From NCBI GenBank assembly GCA_020631735.1, contig CM036209.1, forward strand, positions 7,167,451 through 7,231,450: a stretch of DNA of 64,000 nucleotides. The letters are read 5' to 3'. This document shows positions 1-13,095 of this stretch, one piece after another. Position numbers and translations under genes: made by a program. Within the stretch, counting starts at the first letter, position 1. The number at the start of each line of letters is the position of its first letter. The notes below the pieces were generated by a model, which had not been told where the DNA came from, searched no databases, and saw only the letters and a program-made list of their open reading frames with translations. The DNA is from Saccharum officinarum (Eukaryota > Streptophyta > Magnoliopsida > Poales > Poaceae).

Positions 1-256
1 AAAGAAAACTCGCTGTATGTTGAGCACATTATTTAGATTCTTTTTCGTACGTTCTTGGTGTAAATGGACATCTCGTGATGCCAGAGAGCATGCCGTGATG
101 TGCATATATATCTTCTGGAAAGTATTTTTTTAGATTATGTGGCCGTCATATGACCAGAACAAAATAGGTAGATTTAGATTTACTGAGATTATGTCATTGG
201 GTTCTCCCTGCTTCCATTTGGAAAATATGAATTACCTGATGATTGTAACTCATTAG

Positions 257-3200
257 GATCCTAAGGACTCCGATGATGAAAAGCCAGACGAATTTCGAAC
301 AAGAAATGGATGGGGTTCTCTGTTCATAAGTGATCCTCTAGTTCTTTCTATGTCCTCGAGTGATCCACAAAACCCCCCTTATTATATTGGCCGGCAAAAT
401 TGTGAGCCACTCACCAGACAGAAGTTTCTTTCAGTGCACCACAATTGGCAACAGCTGCTAGATGGCAAGAATACATACCTCCGTCCTCCAAAGAACAACC
501 GTGTTGCCAAGTCCAATTATGTCGACCGCGTCTTTGTAACCCCAAAACCTCCTGAGGAGGCACTACGATGTCAGGTACAAAAATTGTAACCTCATAAGCT
601 ACTTGACTGAATTTACTTGTTTATATTCCTTAATCATGAATTGCTTCTTCTTCACAGTGAAGTTGCTTTTTTTATGCTCAACGAAATGGTCTGACATCTG
701 AAACTGAAAGTTCATATCATCATCAACTACAACTATCACCAAGTAATTCAGAAGTGTTACCATTGTAAAATGTTCTCCGTTGACACCTGTGATGCCCTTA
801 TCATACCATATTCATTGTGTTTCTAAATAAGCTTTGGTAGTCAATGGCAATATAATATGTGATGATGATATGCATTAAACTTTCTTTGGATTGTTTGCAG
901 ATTGATGTATTTGAAACTAATAAATAATGTCTGGCCTTTGTTAGCTTATATCATGCAGGATAGTTACCCCTTCCTTGAGTCGTCCTAAGTCTTGGCTTAA
1001 ATATTCCAGTAATGATTTCCTAAATCTATGAAAAATACGGCTAAAGCATCTCTCCATGTGGAGGCTGGATGTTTCTTTTTCATTATTACCTAAATAATGT
1101 TACTCGTAAAATAGATTTGGTCTTTCTCACTAAAACAATTCTTAATTTCGTGTTGTGGAAAAATTGTAACTTAAATATTGCCATGAACAGATACAGTGTG
1201 CCCTACAGTATTTATATCATGAACGTCAACCAGAAAGTTCAGTGTCTTAAATGATGTAGAAAGCTTGGCTACTAGAGACCTTGTGGATTCATAGTGTTTA
1301 CTGCAAGCATTAGCTAGCTAGCCTTTACATGCAAAGGCATTTTGTCATTTGGGTTTGTGGTCACACAAGGATGTACCGAGTTCCGAACGATAATATACGT
1401 GATCATCTAGGGGTAGCACCAATTCAAGAAAAGCTTGTCCAACATCGGTTGAGATGGTTTGACCATGTCCAAAGGAGACTTCAGAGGCACTAGTGCATTG
1501 TGGAGTCCTAAGTTGAGATATCAATGTGAGGAGAGGTAGAGGAAGACCGAAGCTGACATGGGGGGAGGCAGTAAAAAGAGATTTAAAGAGTTGGGATATA
1601 CCTAGATATCTTTGTTTCGATAGGAGTGCTTGGAAAGCAGCTATTGACGTGCCTGAACCGTGACTAGGGGCTCATGTTGGGTTTCAACTCTAGCCTACCC
1701 TAACTTGCTTGGGACTAAAAGACTTTGTTGTTGTTGTTGGTCTTTTAGCATTGTGGCTTCATAAGCAACTTAACTGAATTTACTTGTTTGTTCCGTATCA
1801 TGAATTGTTTTTGCTTCAGAGTGCAGTTTGTTTTTTTTATTTTTTTATGCTCAATGCCAATTGTCTGACATCTGTAATTTCGTACCATCATCCACTATCA
1901 CTAAGTATTCATACCATTGTAAAATGTTCTCTGTGATGCCCGAATCATACCCTGTTCATTGTGTTTCTAGATAAGCTTTGCCCTTTAATGGCAATACAAT
2001 ATGGGATGATGATATATACTAAACATTCTTTGAAACTGTTTGAAGATTGATGTATTTTGAAACTGATAAATAATGTCTGGTCTTTGTTAGCTTATATCAT
2101 ACAGAATCAACATGGATAGTTACCCATTCCTTGAGCACGTCCTAAGTCTGTTGGCTTAAATATTCCATTTATAATTTCTTTTTCTCAAAAATTGCAGTTA
2201 TGATTTCTTAAATACATGAAAACTTTGGCTGCACCGTCTCTTGATGTCCTGGATGTTTCTGTTCCATTGTCTAAAAAAACATTAGATCAAAAACAGATTT
2301 AGTCTTTCGCAATAAAACAATTCTTATTTTCATGTCCTGAAAAAATGTAACTTAAATATTTCTATAAACAGATAGATACAATGCGCCATGCAGTAAACAG
2401 CAGTATTTGTACAGTAAAAAAGTCACTAACATCAACCATAAAGTTCATTGTATTTTAAATGATGTTTTTTCGAAACGGGATTTTTTAAATGATGTTGAAA
2501 GCTTGGCTACCAGATATCTTACAGATTCATGATTTTGCTGCAAGCAATAGCTAGCTAGCCTTTATGTGCAAAGGCATTTTGCCATATGGGTCTCAAGCAT
2601 TTCCTGTAAAAAGAAGTGAACTCTTGTGCTCCAAACCTTGCCTCAACATGACTTATCTGGATAATTTTAAGTTATATAATATTATGAATTAACTATTATG
2701 CCTAGTGGGATGCTAACTTTTACAATCATAGGAGCCACTGTCGCATTTGGTTCATGGAGCTGCAGGAAAACCTATCATGCAGTACAAGTTTAAGGTTTGT
2801 TTGTACATTGTAAACTTGACTTGAGAAGCACTGCCATTATTAAGAACTTTGTGCATACCTGAAAATCATTCTTTGTGCAGATACTTAGTGAATATTATGT
2901 GTGCTTCAGACCAATGCGAAGGGATGGGTCACAGTTTTACAGAGCTTTCCTTTTCTCTTACTTGGTAACGATCTCAGTTATCTTGTTCATGATGATGTTG
3001 TTGCTTTCTTCTTCTGCACAAAATCTTAACATGCTAAGCTTGTAATCAGGAAAACCTTGGGAAAATGCAAGGTAGTCAAGCTGAGGTCACCCGTTTAATG
3101 GAATGCGTGGCAAGGTCCAGAGTGAATTTCTGTCGTTTAGAATGGAATAATGCATACTTCTCAAATCCAGAAGCATTTTTCTCAAGTGTTGTTTCTGTAA

Positions 3201-5090
3201 GTATTATCACAGCTTACAAAAGCATGAACTTGTATTGCCTGGTCGTTTTATCCTAAATTTTTCCTAGTGATTTTTTCAGCTGGCTATGCACAAAACAATC
3301 ATGCAGGACTTCTTTTTCCTTGCGAAGAATCATGCTGGACATCTATTAGTTGCCAAAATACTTATTGTGCCCCATGGTCTGAATCATAGAGATCATGTAA
3401 TGTGCATCTGTTCAAGGAATTTTAAGTACTTCTGGGGATGAGACTCTCTGTTTTATGGCTGGGGCTAGGAGTTTGCTGCTGCTTGCTTTGGCTTCGTCTT
3501 AGTTTTCTGGTATTCATGCTTGGTTGTTCTTTTGTTCCAGTGGGGACACGGGGTGTATGTATTAATCTTCTACAGTATGTAACTTCAAGGGTGTGTGTGG
3601 GGTGTGTTTTACTTCAAATTTCTCTTCTTAATGCAATGGTACTCTGACTCTCCTGCATATGCAAGGTTAAAAATGTAATGTGTACATAATTTACAGTCCT
3701 ATAGACAGGAAAAACAGTAGTACAACATAATTTACAGTAGTATGGTATAATTTAAAGTTTTATAGAAACCTGCGCTCTCATTTCTTATACATGGGAAAAA
3801 AGGTAATTTTTTTTTACAAGATGGAGTGCACAGACACATAGATGGCATGGAGTATATGAACAGAACAACTTAAGAGCTCATGAGTAATCACATATATCTG
3901 AGTATGTATGATGCATTCTGGGATGCATTTTTTTCATTTTCTTACATTTTCACATCTAAGAGATAAAATTATGGTTTATAAAATGGTACTTATCTAAAAA
4001 AAAAGAATGGCGCTGCAAGACCGCATTATGCATCACTTAGGAGTGTCTTTTCCTGAGATTATACTTATATTAGTCTTTTTTTAAACGAATTATACTTATA
4101 TTAGTCACTGCAAATGTCTTTATGTTTTTTCAGGAGTTTGAGCACTTGGTCAATTCAGTTGCAAATGGGTAGGCTTAGTTCCTTACTTCAGTGATCCAAT
4201 TCTCAGTGATCAATTGTTGCCATAATACTTATGTTTATGGAAAGTTCTATTTTATTTTTTTAGGCTAAATGCTGATGAGCTTTACAAGATAAGCCTACAG
4301 GAGATTTCGTCATCCAGGAGTGAGGATACGATGCTTTTTGTGATGTGTTGTTTGTTTATTTGTTCTCTATCTATATGTAACGTTTCTCTTTGGTTAGTTC
4401 TTTCTTTGCTTAGATTGCTGACAGAGGTTCATATCCGTACATATGAAGCGCACTACAACAGAGAAGTGAGTCAGAATCAGAATGAAAAGATAAATGCCCT
4501 TTTGGTTAGTGTTTCAGCTGCTATACCACCATCTCCGAATTTATGCTTGATTCATTTCAAGTAGTTGATTGTTTTCCTTTTATGCTTCTGTAACAATTAT
4601 ATATCATTAACAATGTGCTCGCTTTCCATGTTAGCCTTCTCGTGATGGAAATATGCAAACCCTATAAATGAAAATGTGGGCAACTTGTTTTGGTTAATAA
4701 GGAAGAACCAAGCTAACCAATACTATGCCATTTACAAATTGCTCTCACTATTCTGCATTTGTGGCTTTGTAACAGTTTTGCAAAGAATCTGTGCGTCCCT
4801 TTGGCGCTGATGTCGTCCTTTTACAAATGATGGCTCTATCACAAGCTCTTGGCATCCCCTTGCACCTAGCAGCTGTGGATGGTACCATGAACGATGGACC
4901 TGTGCAAGTAAAGTGCTATGACATCATTCCTCGATCAGGACCTCTCAGTTCAAGCAGAAGATACTATCTATCCAGTGCAACTGATAAACTTCCAGTCTTG
5001 CCAGCTGCAAACTTGTTTTCGTCTGGTCGCATGCCTCTAGTGATCATATTAATGACTCCCAATGCTACTGCCGTTCTTTATCGCAAGTGA
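257..5090 (+). CDS. Otubain-like (peptidase C65) protein with lost catalytic residues, 5' partial
   Basis: Predicted exons are 257-574, 2732-2794, 2881-2964, 3050-3196, 4134-4168, 4264-4317 (or on through 4465), 4414-4465 and 4776-5090, giving about 355 residues before the TGA. Otubains cleave ubiquitin chains in cytosol and nucleus through a Cys-His-Asp triad. The order of conserved blocks fits OTUB1: FYRAFLFSYLENL, then FEHLVNSVANGLNADEL, LLTEVHIRTYE, FCKESVRPFG, MALSQALGIPL and a final AVLYRK. The active-site block that normally reads DGNCFYRAF is DGSQFYRAF here, so the nucleophile Cys is Gln. The terminal PGHYDILY-type block reads PNATAVLY, so the His is also gone. I infer a non-catalytic ubiquitin-binding protein or a decaying gene. 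The first visible exon opens at an AG acceptor, and earlier exons must lie upstream. The exon near 4317 lacks a GT donor in the right phase. The fold assignment is firm; function is inferred. Confidence 0.8.
586..2591. repeat. Imperfect tandem duplication inside the first visible otubain intron
   Basis: The segment at about 586-1354 recurs at about 1756-2591 in direct orientation with roughly 80-85 percent similarity by eye. Both copies run from CATAAGC..ACTTGACTGAATTT-like sequence to a shared GCTAGCTAGCCTTTA stretch. A LINE tail lies exactly between them. No exon is visible in this intron. Confidence 0.75.
1355..1742 (+). mobile_element. 5'-truncated LINE tail (RTE-like), degenerate
   Basis: Broken reading frames carry motifs typical of the C-terminus of plant LINE reverse transcriptases: LVQHRLRWFDHVQRR, then GRGRPKLTWGEAVKRDLK, then DRSAWKAAIDVPEP. 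They are interrupted by stops and frameshifts. The element ends in a TTG trinucleotide run (to about 1742), the usual 3' end of plant RTE LINEs. It is far too short and damaged to be active. Confidence 0.7.
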
Positions 5091-5646
5091 ACAGATTCTG
5101 AGTATGCAGCAGCCTCTGGTTGATGGTTCTAACAGGAACTGTTTGGGTGATAACATGAATCTCTATTGATAGTCTACTCTAGTATGGGTGTTTGATTGTG
5201 CATCTGCTTCCAAATTGTACCTGGTTACACTTCTTTTCCCAAGACAAAAAATACTCCATTTGCTGAGATGTGCTGATGCACACAGTTTATGAAATAAATT
5301 TGGACTTGGCATAATATGCGAGGCACTATTTCTCTTGTTGCTGGATACTTAAGGGCACTGGTACCAGTGGGAAGAACACCTTAGGAGCAGTGGAATAGAT
5401 CAGTTAGCTTTTTTGGTTTACTTTTCTTATGGATGTTGTTCCCAGTTACTTAAGCAGTTGGATGAATGATTCACATTTGGTAGGAGCATATGAAGGATTA
5501 GATGTTTTCTGATACATCAATATGTGGTTTGGATCATCCATCTTCAAGGAACAATAATACCAAAATTTGCAGCATGAAGGAATTGTTGTGGGTCCCTGTT
5601 ACTGCAGGCTTTCCTTTGGTCAGTGATTGGTAATGCTTGCTAAAAG
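5091..5646. other. 3' flank of the otubain-like gene
   Basis: This stretch probably includes the 3' UTR. I see an AATAAA-like signal in the run GAAATAAATTTGG near 5291 and no coding potential or repeat structure beyond that. Confidence 0.4.
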
Positions 5647-6448
5647 TTGGATGTGTTCTAGAAGTAACTTTAAATTGATAATGATGTGGAGTTTGTAAGA
5701 TTCTTTGAAGACACTTCTTTTGGAGAACTAGGATTAACATTTACAGCAGACTTAATCAAATGAAAATGTATGCGAGCAGTCATTCTTTTTGGATAAGAAT
5801 ACCCAAGTGACTGTGAATGGCGTACTCGATCAGTCTTGGGTATTGCTGCAGCTTGCATAGTACAAATAGGGTTGTTGGGTAGAAGTTTTAAAGCCCGGTT
5901 GTTGTGTAGAAATTTTACAGCCATCTGGGAGATTAAACTGGAAATACAGATTTGCTTTGTGAAAGGCTATGGACATACAGTGCCACCTATACTTTGACAT
6001 GATGAATGGTTCGTGACATTCCAACACAGACATAAAAACTGGAAATGTCTGCAATTTAATTTGGCTTTTTTTACTCAATGCTGAGTAGTGGCAGTTAACC
6101 CCAATAGCACAAGTTAATTTGTTCATTATGTTCACTGTAATGTTTGGTGCTGGCTTCCCGGTCATTGGAGTTGTGATCTGCAGAGAACAGAGACAGCAGA
6201 GAGGGAGGGATAGACAAATAGGAAGGTAGCTTTGAGAACAAGATCAGATAGGTAGGAGGATAATTCCCATTTCTCCATTTAGCTTAGGTTCTCATCAGTT
6301 ATCCTCTCCCTGGCACTGACCAACACGCAGTGTACACTGACTTTGTTTCCTGGCCTCAAGTTGTATGCCAGATATGCTACAGAGGTGCTTGATGACTGTC
6401 CACATGCCTGTTGTAGCTTGTGTGGTAGGCAAAAGCACTGATTGAAGA
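5647..6448 (-). mobile_element. Relic Ty3/gypsy element, copy X1, 3' part (left of the large insertion)
   Basis: This stretch aligns with 37182-37985 over its whole length with scattered substitutions. It is the non-coding 3' part of a decayed gypsy element on the minus strand. Its coding upstream part lies on the other side of the insertion, at 36347-36852. No intact reading frame remains. Confidence 0.6.
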
Positions 6449-7915
6449 CATTTTGTAACACCCTAAAATTTTCTTCTTTGGAAATAGAGCTAAAATGATT
6501 TAATTATGAATGTTTTGTGCTCATGAAATATAGTAAAACAAAATTTTCATTGAATTAAAATTCATCTTAGGATGTAGCAATATTGTTGTGCATACATGTT
6601 GATGCATTTGTGCTTTTGTATTGCTTGGTTTTGACCAAAGATCAAAATGAATTCAAGTTGTTCTTTCAAAATGCATTTAGGTCGATTTTCCTTCTCCGAT
6701 ATACATATATCATTTTTCTACAATCAAATTCATTGTTTCTCATCCGTCAATTAACCTCTACAAACTTCTCAGGAATTTTTCCGGCTTTTTATGTAGCTTG
6801 TTTCTACTTATCTATGAGCATAATCTAATTTTTAGATGTTCTAAAATATCTTATCATGAGCTCCAAATACTTTATTTGAGTTTCTCATGTTCCATAATGG
6901 CTCTGGAAAATTTCCCCGAATTTTTGGAGCTTTCGGAGTATTTTTTGTGGCTTAAATAATAATTTTGGACTTTTCTAGAATTATTTTATCCACGAAATTA
7001 ATTAATTCCGAAAATAGGAAATATCTCATTTTCCACCAAAGCCCGTGTGCAATAATCTTAAATGCTCATACATTTATTTACTAATGGGCTTTGATGATTA
7101 ATTAGACCCATTAGTAGAGGTGGAGGGTGCAACTTCAATTAGTAGCATATTGCTAGTTGATATAAAGGTGGGGAGTTTTCCTCCCTATAAGTATGTACCT
7201 ACCCAATGGGCAAAGCACACCAAGTACACCAAAACTACCGTAAGGGGAGCCCTTAGTTTGAGAAATGTCTCGTGTAGTAAATTATTGAATTTTCCCTCTT
7301 CTTCTCGCCTCGCCGCCCTCGTCTAGAGCCGCAAGAGCAGCCGCAAACCCTAAGCGCAGCCGCCGAGAGAAGCACGGTCCGCCGCCGTTTTGAATCAATC
7401 TGGTTGCCGTGATACGACGACTTGACTTCGAGTCCAAGGCAGAGTTGGATTGGTCGTGCGGTGTCAATCTACAGAGTTGAGTTCTGGGCGCCGAGTTCAA
7501 GTCGAAGTGGTGTCCGCCTTCAAAAGCCGCGGCCGATCTGATGGGTGTTGCCGTGTGTGCTGTCCCAAGCGGAGGATTAATCAAGCTGCTGCTCCCGTGT
7601 GGAAATTTGCTCGCTGCCTTTCTGTCGTCGTGAGCCTGCTGCCGAGCTCTGCACCCAGGAAAGTCGCTGCCGCTCCATCCAGTGGCGGACGCAGGATTTG
7701 AAACGAGGGTAGTCCTAAGAAAAATTTTCATCCGCAATACAAAAAATTTCAAAGACAAAGTTCGATAAAATAGCTATAAATTAACCAAATTGCGACGATA
7801 CAAATAAAATGTTCGACACTTACAAAAATAGGTCCAAAACTTGCACAAATAAGATAATGTCTTACATAAATAAGGTCTTACATAAATAAGAGACTACACT
7901 ACAAGTTCTAGACTT

Positions 7916-7971
7916 CTAGTTCAAGGCTCCTACTTTACGCTTTCTCATTGCCATGAAAGCATGAACTATGT
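7916..7971 (-). pseudogene. C-terminal tail of the interrupted hAT-derived gene
   Basis: Reading the minus strand across the 7972-13095 insertion, the frame ending EDDI at 13096 continues here for about 16 more residues rich in Lys and Arg. It reaches a TAG stop at 7918-7916. The perfect TATGT target duplication fixes the join. This small piece therefore holds the original end of the protein. The frame that runs into the inserted LTR instead gives a few foreign residues. Confidence 0.7.
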
Positions 7972-10900
7972 TGTAACGGAACCGTCCAAATTATAAGAGC
8001 ACAAGTTCAAAAACAACCGCCGAAACGATCAAATTCTCAAACTTGAGCCCATATAACTCCGGTAGTCCACGAAATCACGAGGGATTTCAAACCAAACCGA
8101 GAGCAACCAGATCATAATGATTCAACATAACACAACACTTGTTACAACAGTTCAAAAGTAATCCCATACATCGGAGTACAAATATTTTTATTACAAAACC
8201 AAAGTAAAGATTAGCGGAAGCAACATAATTTCTGAAATCATTTTAAGTTAAATACTGCCAGTACATAGTCACATCCTGCAAAAGCATACCAGAAGAGATA
8301 CTACAGAGACCATGCCCATATGGTCTAGTCTTCAACCCCACATGGCGAAGACAATACTTGCAGCAACAAGTACGAATCTGCTACCTGCAACAGGTGGGAA
8401 ATAAATCCTGAGTACGAGAAGGTACTCTGCTAGACTTACCCGACAAAAACCAGAAACAACGGTGACACCAAGGATTATGCAAGGCTTTATAAGGTGGGCT
8501 AGCTTGACTCACTTGCAGAAAAGCTTATTACAGATAAGTAATCATTAATGCTTAAGCATCGAGTTAATAATCATTAACCTGTCATCTAGATTAGCACCTG
8601 TACTAGAGCAATCACTTCATTAGGAGCAAACAATATTAACCATAGCAGGTATAATAAGGCCATCATCAACATTATCATCAATTTCGAACCATCATTATAA
8701 TTAGTGTATCTACGCTGGAGATAACCAGTCAAGTTTCTCACTATCCGGGAGAGACGGCGACTCGAATCGATTCTAACTCAGCTGAGGGGATATTCCTGAC
8801 ACTCACCCGGCAAACCCCGCTAAAGGCAGCCGTAGATAACCTTTGGTACAACTCAAGGTGGGCCCGAACAGCGCCGCGTTCTCGGGGATACCAGTGGCCA
8901 GGATGCTCAGGACTTTTAACTCACCTGCCCTTGGACCCTCTGGCTCCCTTCCGAGGCGACTTTCACTTTTCGACTTCGCAGCCTGAGTTGAGCTACTAGG
9001 CTTCGCGGTCGGCAACCTCAGGCCGGCCAACTAAATGTCAGGCATGCGTTCAAAATGACATAGAAGGCTCCAGGTCTCGGTCCTTAATCGACACAGACGA
9101 GGATAGATCCACACCTAAGACCTCCATGCCTTGCTGTTTCACTATCATCATCCCACCCGGTCTCATTTCATTTTATTACACATGGTTCACTTCCACGATA
9201 GCAAATATAGCCAACTGTGACCTGACAAAGCCCTATATCTCGCAGTTGACAGGAAATCACCCGACTTCTACCAGTCTAATTTAGCAGGGCTAAGCATAGA
9301 TACGATCCTGTCTACATAGGATTCAAGGTTCGAATTTCTGGACAAGGAGTGTTATCAATGCAGCAAGGTTTTCCAACCAACTCCTATCACGTAATGCAAC
9401 AATACATATAACCTGTATATATATAGATAACTGCTTTGAAAGTAGGAGGCTTATAATGCTCCGGGGCTTGCCTTAACTGAAAGAAGATAGATCAAGGGTC
9501 AGCTTCAAGAACGATTCCCACGCCTTCTCCGGCTTCGTCGGACTGGGCCTCCGGCTCCAGAACGGACTCCAACTTCAGGTTCCACGTCCAGCGGGACTTT
9601 GCTCGTATCACGATTCTCGGCACACCTATTGCATGAATATGCATCCAATGAATTTCATGTATGCACCAAGGATAACATGATGATTTATGAACATGCATGA
9701 ATGATGTGAAGATGAATGTAATGATGTTGCAACATCATTAGCACAAAACCAAGTCATAAGGCGCTCTAATCAAATCACTTCAAGGTTAGGTGCAAATTTC
9801 CTCTCTGGTATTAACATGTTTGAACATCTCTAAGAAACCACTAAGTGCCACAAGGTTAAGACTAAACACACACATAACAAGATTCCAGCAATTTGACATT
9901 TCCAACAAGTTATCAGCAGTAGCTAAGAACATTCATAACTGGAGTTCTACCAATCCAAATGACTTGCAAGAGGACATTCTGGAAAGCTTATGAAATTGTC
10001 TATATTTCATTTATAAACATCTAAGCATGATTTCATCATTTACCAAGTTAAAATAGCATACATACAGAATCTGTTCTAAAAGACAGAGAGCACTTCCAAA
10101 ACTGAACTCAGCTTGGGACAACTGTCATTTCTAAACTATATGTCCAAATGCTACCAAAATTTACCAGAAACTAGTTCATGAAATTCTCAACAACTTTGCT
10201 ATAAATCACCAAGCATGAAAACATCATTAACATAGGTTAATTCTCTTAACTAGCAAATCTGTCCAGAAATGGCAGATTCACTAACTTAAATAATTAATGA
10301 CGATTCAAAAGCACAATTGGACCAAACCAAGTTTACCAACTTATTGTGCATACCAAAGGAACATCAGAAAGTATAGTGCCAACTTCTAAATAAATTATTT
10401 AATATTCTTTTATAATTTATTTAGTTAATTAGGTGATTAAAGAAACATATAGTAAAACTATATATAAAAATCTACAAAAATTACAGTAGCCACCTAATGC
10501 TTCACATAGGCTACCATAAAAATTTCCAATCAATTGTATGAGCAGAACTTGATATATCCAAAATAACAGATGACATGTCTATATTTAGCATAACTAGGAA
10601 ACCCTATGGAAAAGTATCAAGCAACAGATTTCATATTTTTCCTAACATCCTTCTAATATAAGAACAATATTCACCAAGTTTCACCCTTACTGGATCTATA
10701 GAAAAATTATGAAAATTCACACAAGATCCATTCAAGCAAACAAGATAATTATATAACTCCACCAAACCACATCCAAATTGCATGAAAATTTAACCATAAT
10801 CTATTCATGGTATGAACAGTTCACTATAAAAATTTCATGTCATTTGGAGCTTCACAGAAAGAGATATCATTTTCTCCTTTTTCTTCATGAATAAAAGGTA

Positions 10901-13095
10901 TAATTAATAACTATTTAATTCATCACAAAACATGGCACATATTATATTTTTATAATAAACTAGACATTATGTAGAGCACACCAAAATTTAAAGCACCTCA
11001 TTTGGACCTCTAGAACAGGAGATACATATTTTTAAATTTATGCACAATTCTATAAAAATAAATAAATAAATAAATAAACGAAACCGGAGCCCTAAACCTA
11101 GCTGGGCCAGCCCGGAGGAGACGCTCAGCCCACAACCCGCTCCCGCCCGTGGGCACTGACGACAGGGGCATGCGTGTCAGCGACACCGTGGCAGGGGAGG
11201 AGCATACCGACGGCGAAACTCGCCACCGGTGAGCTGGCCGACGGTAGCGGCTACTCCTTCGTGCCCACCCCACCAAGGAGACTTGAACGAGGTAGGTGGC
11301 GGCGGCTAGGATTCTCTGGAGAGACCTCACCGCCGGCAATGGCGGTGCGGCGGCGGTTCAAGGCGGCGTACCGGTGACACCGGCTCTGGTCCGGCCAGGT
11401 AGCGGTGGCTACAGCACCAGGGGGGCATGGTGAAACCTACGAGACCGATCTACTTGATGGCGGAGTACCGGTGGTGCCTAGCCGCGTGCGAGGTGCTACG
11501 ACGAGGAGAGCGCGGCGGTGCTAGCCGTCGCGTTCCGCTCTGACGAGGCTGCGATGCACGGCGACGTCAATCCCCTGGCGAGGCTATACCTTGGGCTAGT
11601 GCCAACAAGAATAGGGAGGAGGGAAGAGGAAGAGAGGGGTCTAGCATTGAGCCTGTTGTGATGGCGGCCATGGCGGCCGGCGCTCCCGACGGTGTTGGAA
11701 TGGCCGATTGGCCCATACCTTGGCTCGATTGCTGTGGTTAGGTGGTGCACTACAAGGAGAAAAAAAACACAACAGTGATGTGGGGGAAGGTGGCGAGGCA
11801 ATGACGCGGAGGTGAGCACGCACGAGCTCACCAGAGCTCGTAGTGGCGATGGCGGCGCAGCTCTCCGCTTCGGTGGAGACAGAAGGGAGGAAATGGAGGG
11901 AGTGGGCAGCAGGAGGGGCGGCGTGGCGTCTTCGTGAGGGCGAGCTCAGTGCAGCACGGACGCATGGAGGCCACGCGGCGTTCTGGCCCTGCGCGTGGTC
12001 AGCCACGGTCGACGGTGCCTGAACCCAAATTCCCGATTCAGTCATAATCACGATGACTGACAGCGTGATTTCATCGCCCCACCGCTCGTGATCAAGGCTG
12101 ATTCGATGAGAGCCGTAGTTAACAAAAATGTAGAGCTATGTGAGGGCTTCAACATTGTCAATATGGACTTGAGCTATTTCGGCTTGAATTTGGAACTACA
12201 GAGCCCTAAAGTGCGGTATATTGAAAACTGAAATGGAGTTTCAGTTACACCACGACTGAAACCTGATTTTTAAAGCACTTTAGCTCCTAAACCGTTGAGA
12301 ACTAGGCGATGGTGTTATTGACAATATTGTAGAGCTAAGTGAGTTCTACAAAAGTGTCAATATGGGTTAGAGCTGGTTCAGCACAGTTTGAGATTTACAA
12401 TGCTCCAAAGGTGGGCACATGAAACTGAAATGTCCCAATTTTTGACTTAGAAATAATTCTAAGTGTTGGGCAGTCCTCTTACTGCCTTGAGGGCCCAATT
12501 TGAGCATGTTCCAGCCATTTTCATGAGATGGTCATATTGAGACTTTTGTTTCTTGATAAATTAGCTACAACTTTGGTAAAGGGTGCACAACCATGCAAGA
12601 TCTCTAGATACCACTTTCAAATTGGTCAAACTAGATCAGTACTATGGTCAAACTGGGGTCAACCCTAATCAAATTGGATTTTGGCCAAAACATGAATATA
12701 GACCCTAGCTTATTTTGCACCAAAAACAAGATACACACATTACCAAGGCCTTAAACACACATTAGCATCACTTATGCATAAGAGTTACTCAAGTCGGCAT
12801 TGAAACACTATTGCTAAAACTAATGAAACATCACTAACATAATTATTGAAACCTAATGTTGCATATGTTTCAGGAGCATGTTTCACATGTTTTCAAGCAT
12901 AACAAACTGACACATGTTCTAGCTTGGTCCAGATACATGATATTATCACTGGCACCCATAACATACATATGTTGCAATGTTGCAAGGTCATGTTTCAAGA
13001 AGGATGCACATGAAATGATGATGCTTATGGTAATGGCATGCTATGACCATGCTCAAAAGATGCTAAAATGCAAGGCAAACACCTGGGGTGTTACA
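7972..13095 (-). mobile_element. 5.1-kb LTR-like insertion (probable solo LTR), TSD TATGT
   Basis: The plus-strand ends are TGTAACGG at 7972 and GGTGTTACA at 13095, with the perfect target duplication TATGT at 7967-7971 and 13096-13100. Read on the minus strand it starts TGTAACACCCC and ends in a GGACGGTTCCGTTACA block, a pattern of long gypsy LTRs in grasses. A GC-rich tract lies at about 11090-12010, and the rest is AT-rich. I find no gag, pol, primer site or second LTR. A solo LTR or a non-autonomous element are both possible. Confidence 0.7.

Noticed and set aside
5534..6461. Several overlapping minus-strand frames of 60-111 residues
   Set aside because: They lie in the relic gypsy 3' region, have no domains, and their counterparts in the paralogous copy are broken at other places.
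7282..7758. A 158-residue minus-strand frame rich in Ala and Arg
   Set aside because: It spans the hAT terminus at 7680 and GC-rich LTR sequence. It is compositional and has no domain.
11010..12051. Several frames of over 100 residues on both strands
   Set aside because: They sit in the GC-rich part of an LTR-like element. The predicted proteins are low complexity and start or stop without a gene structure.
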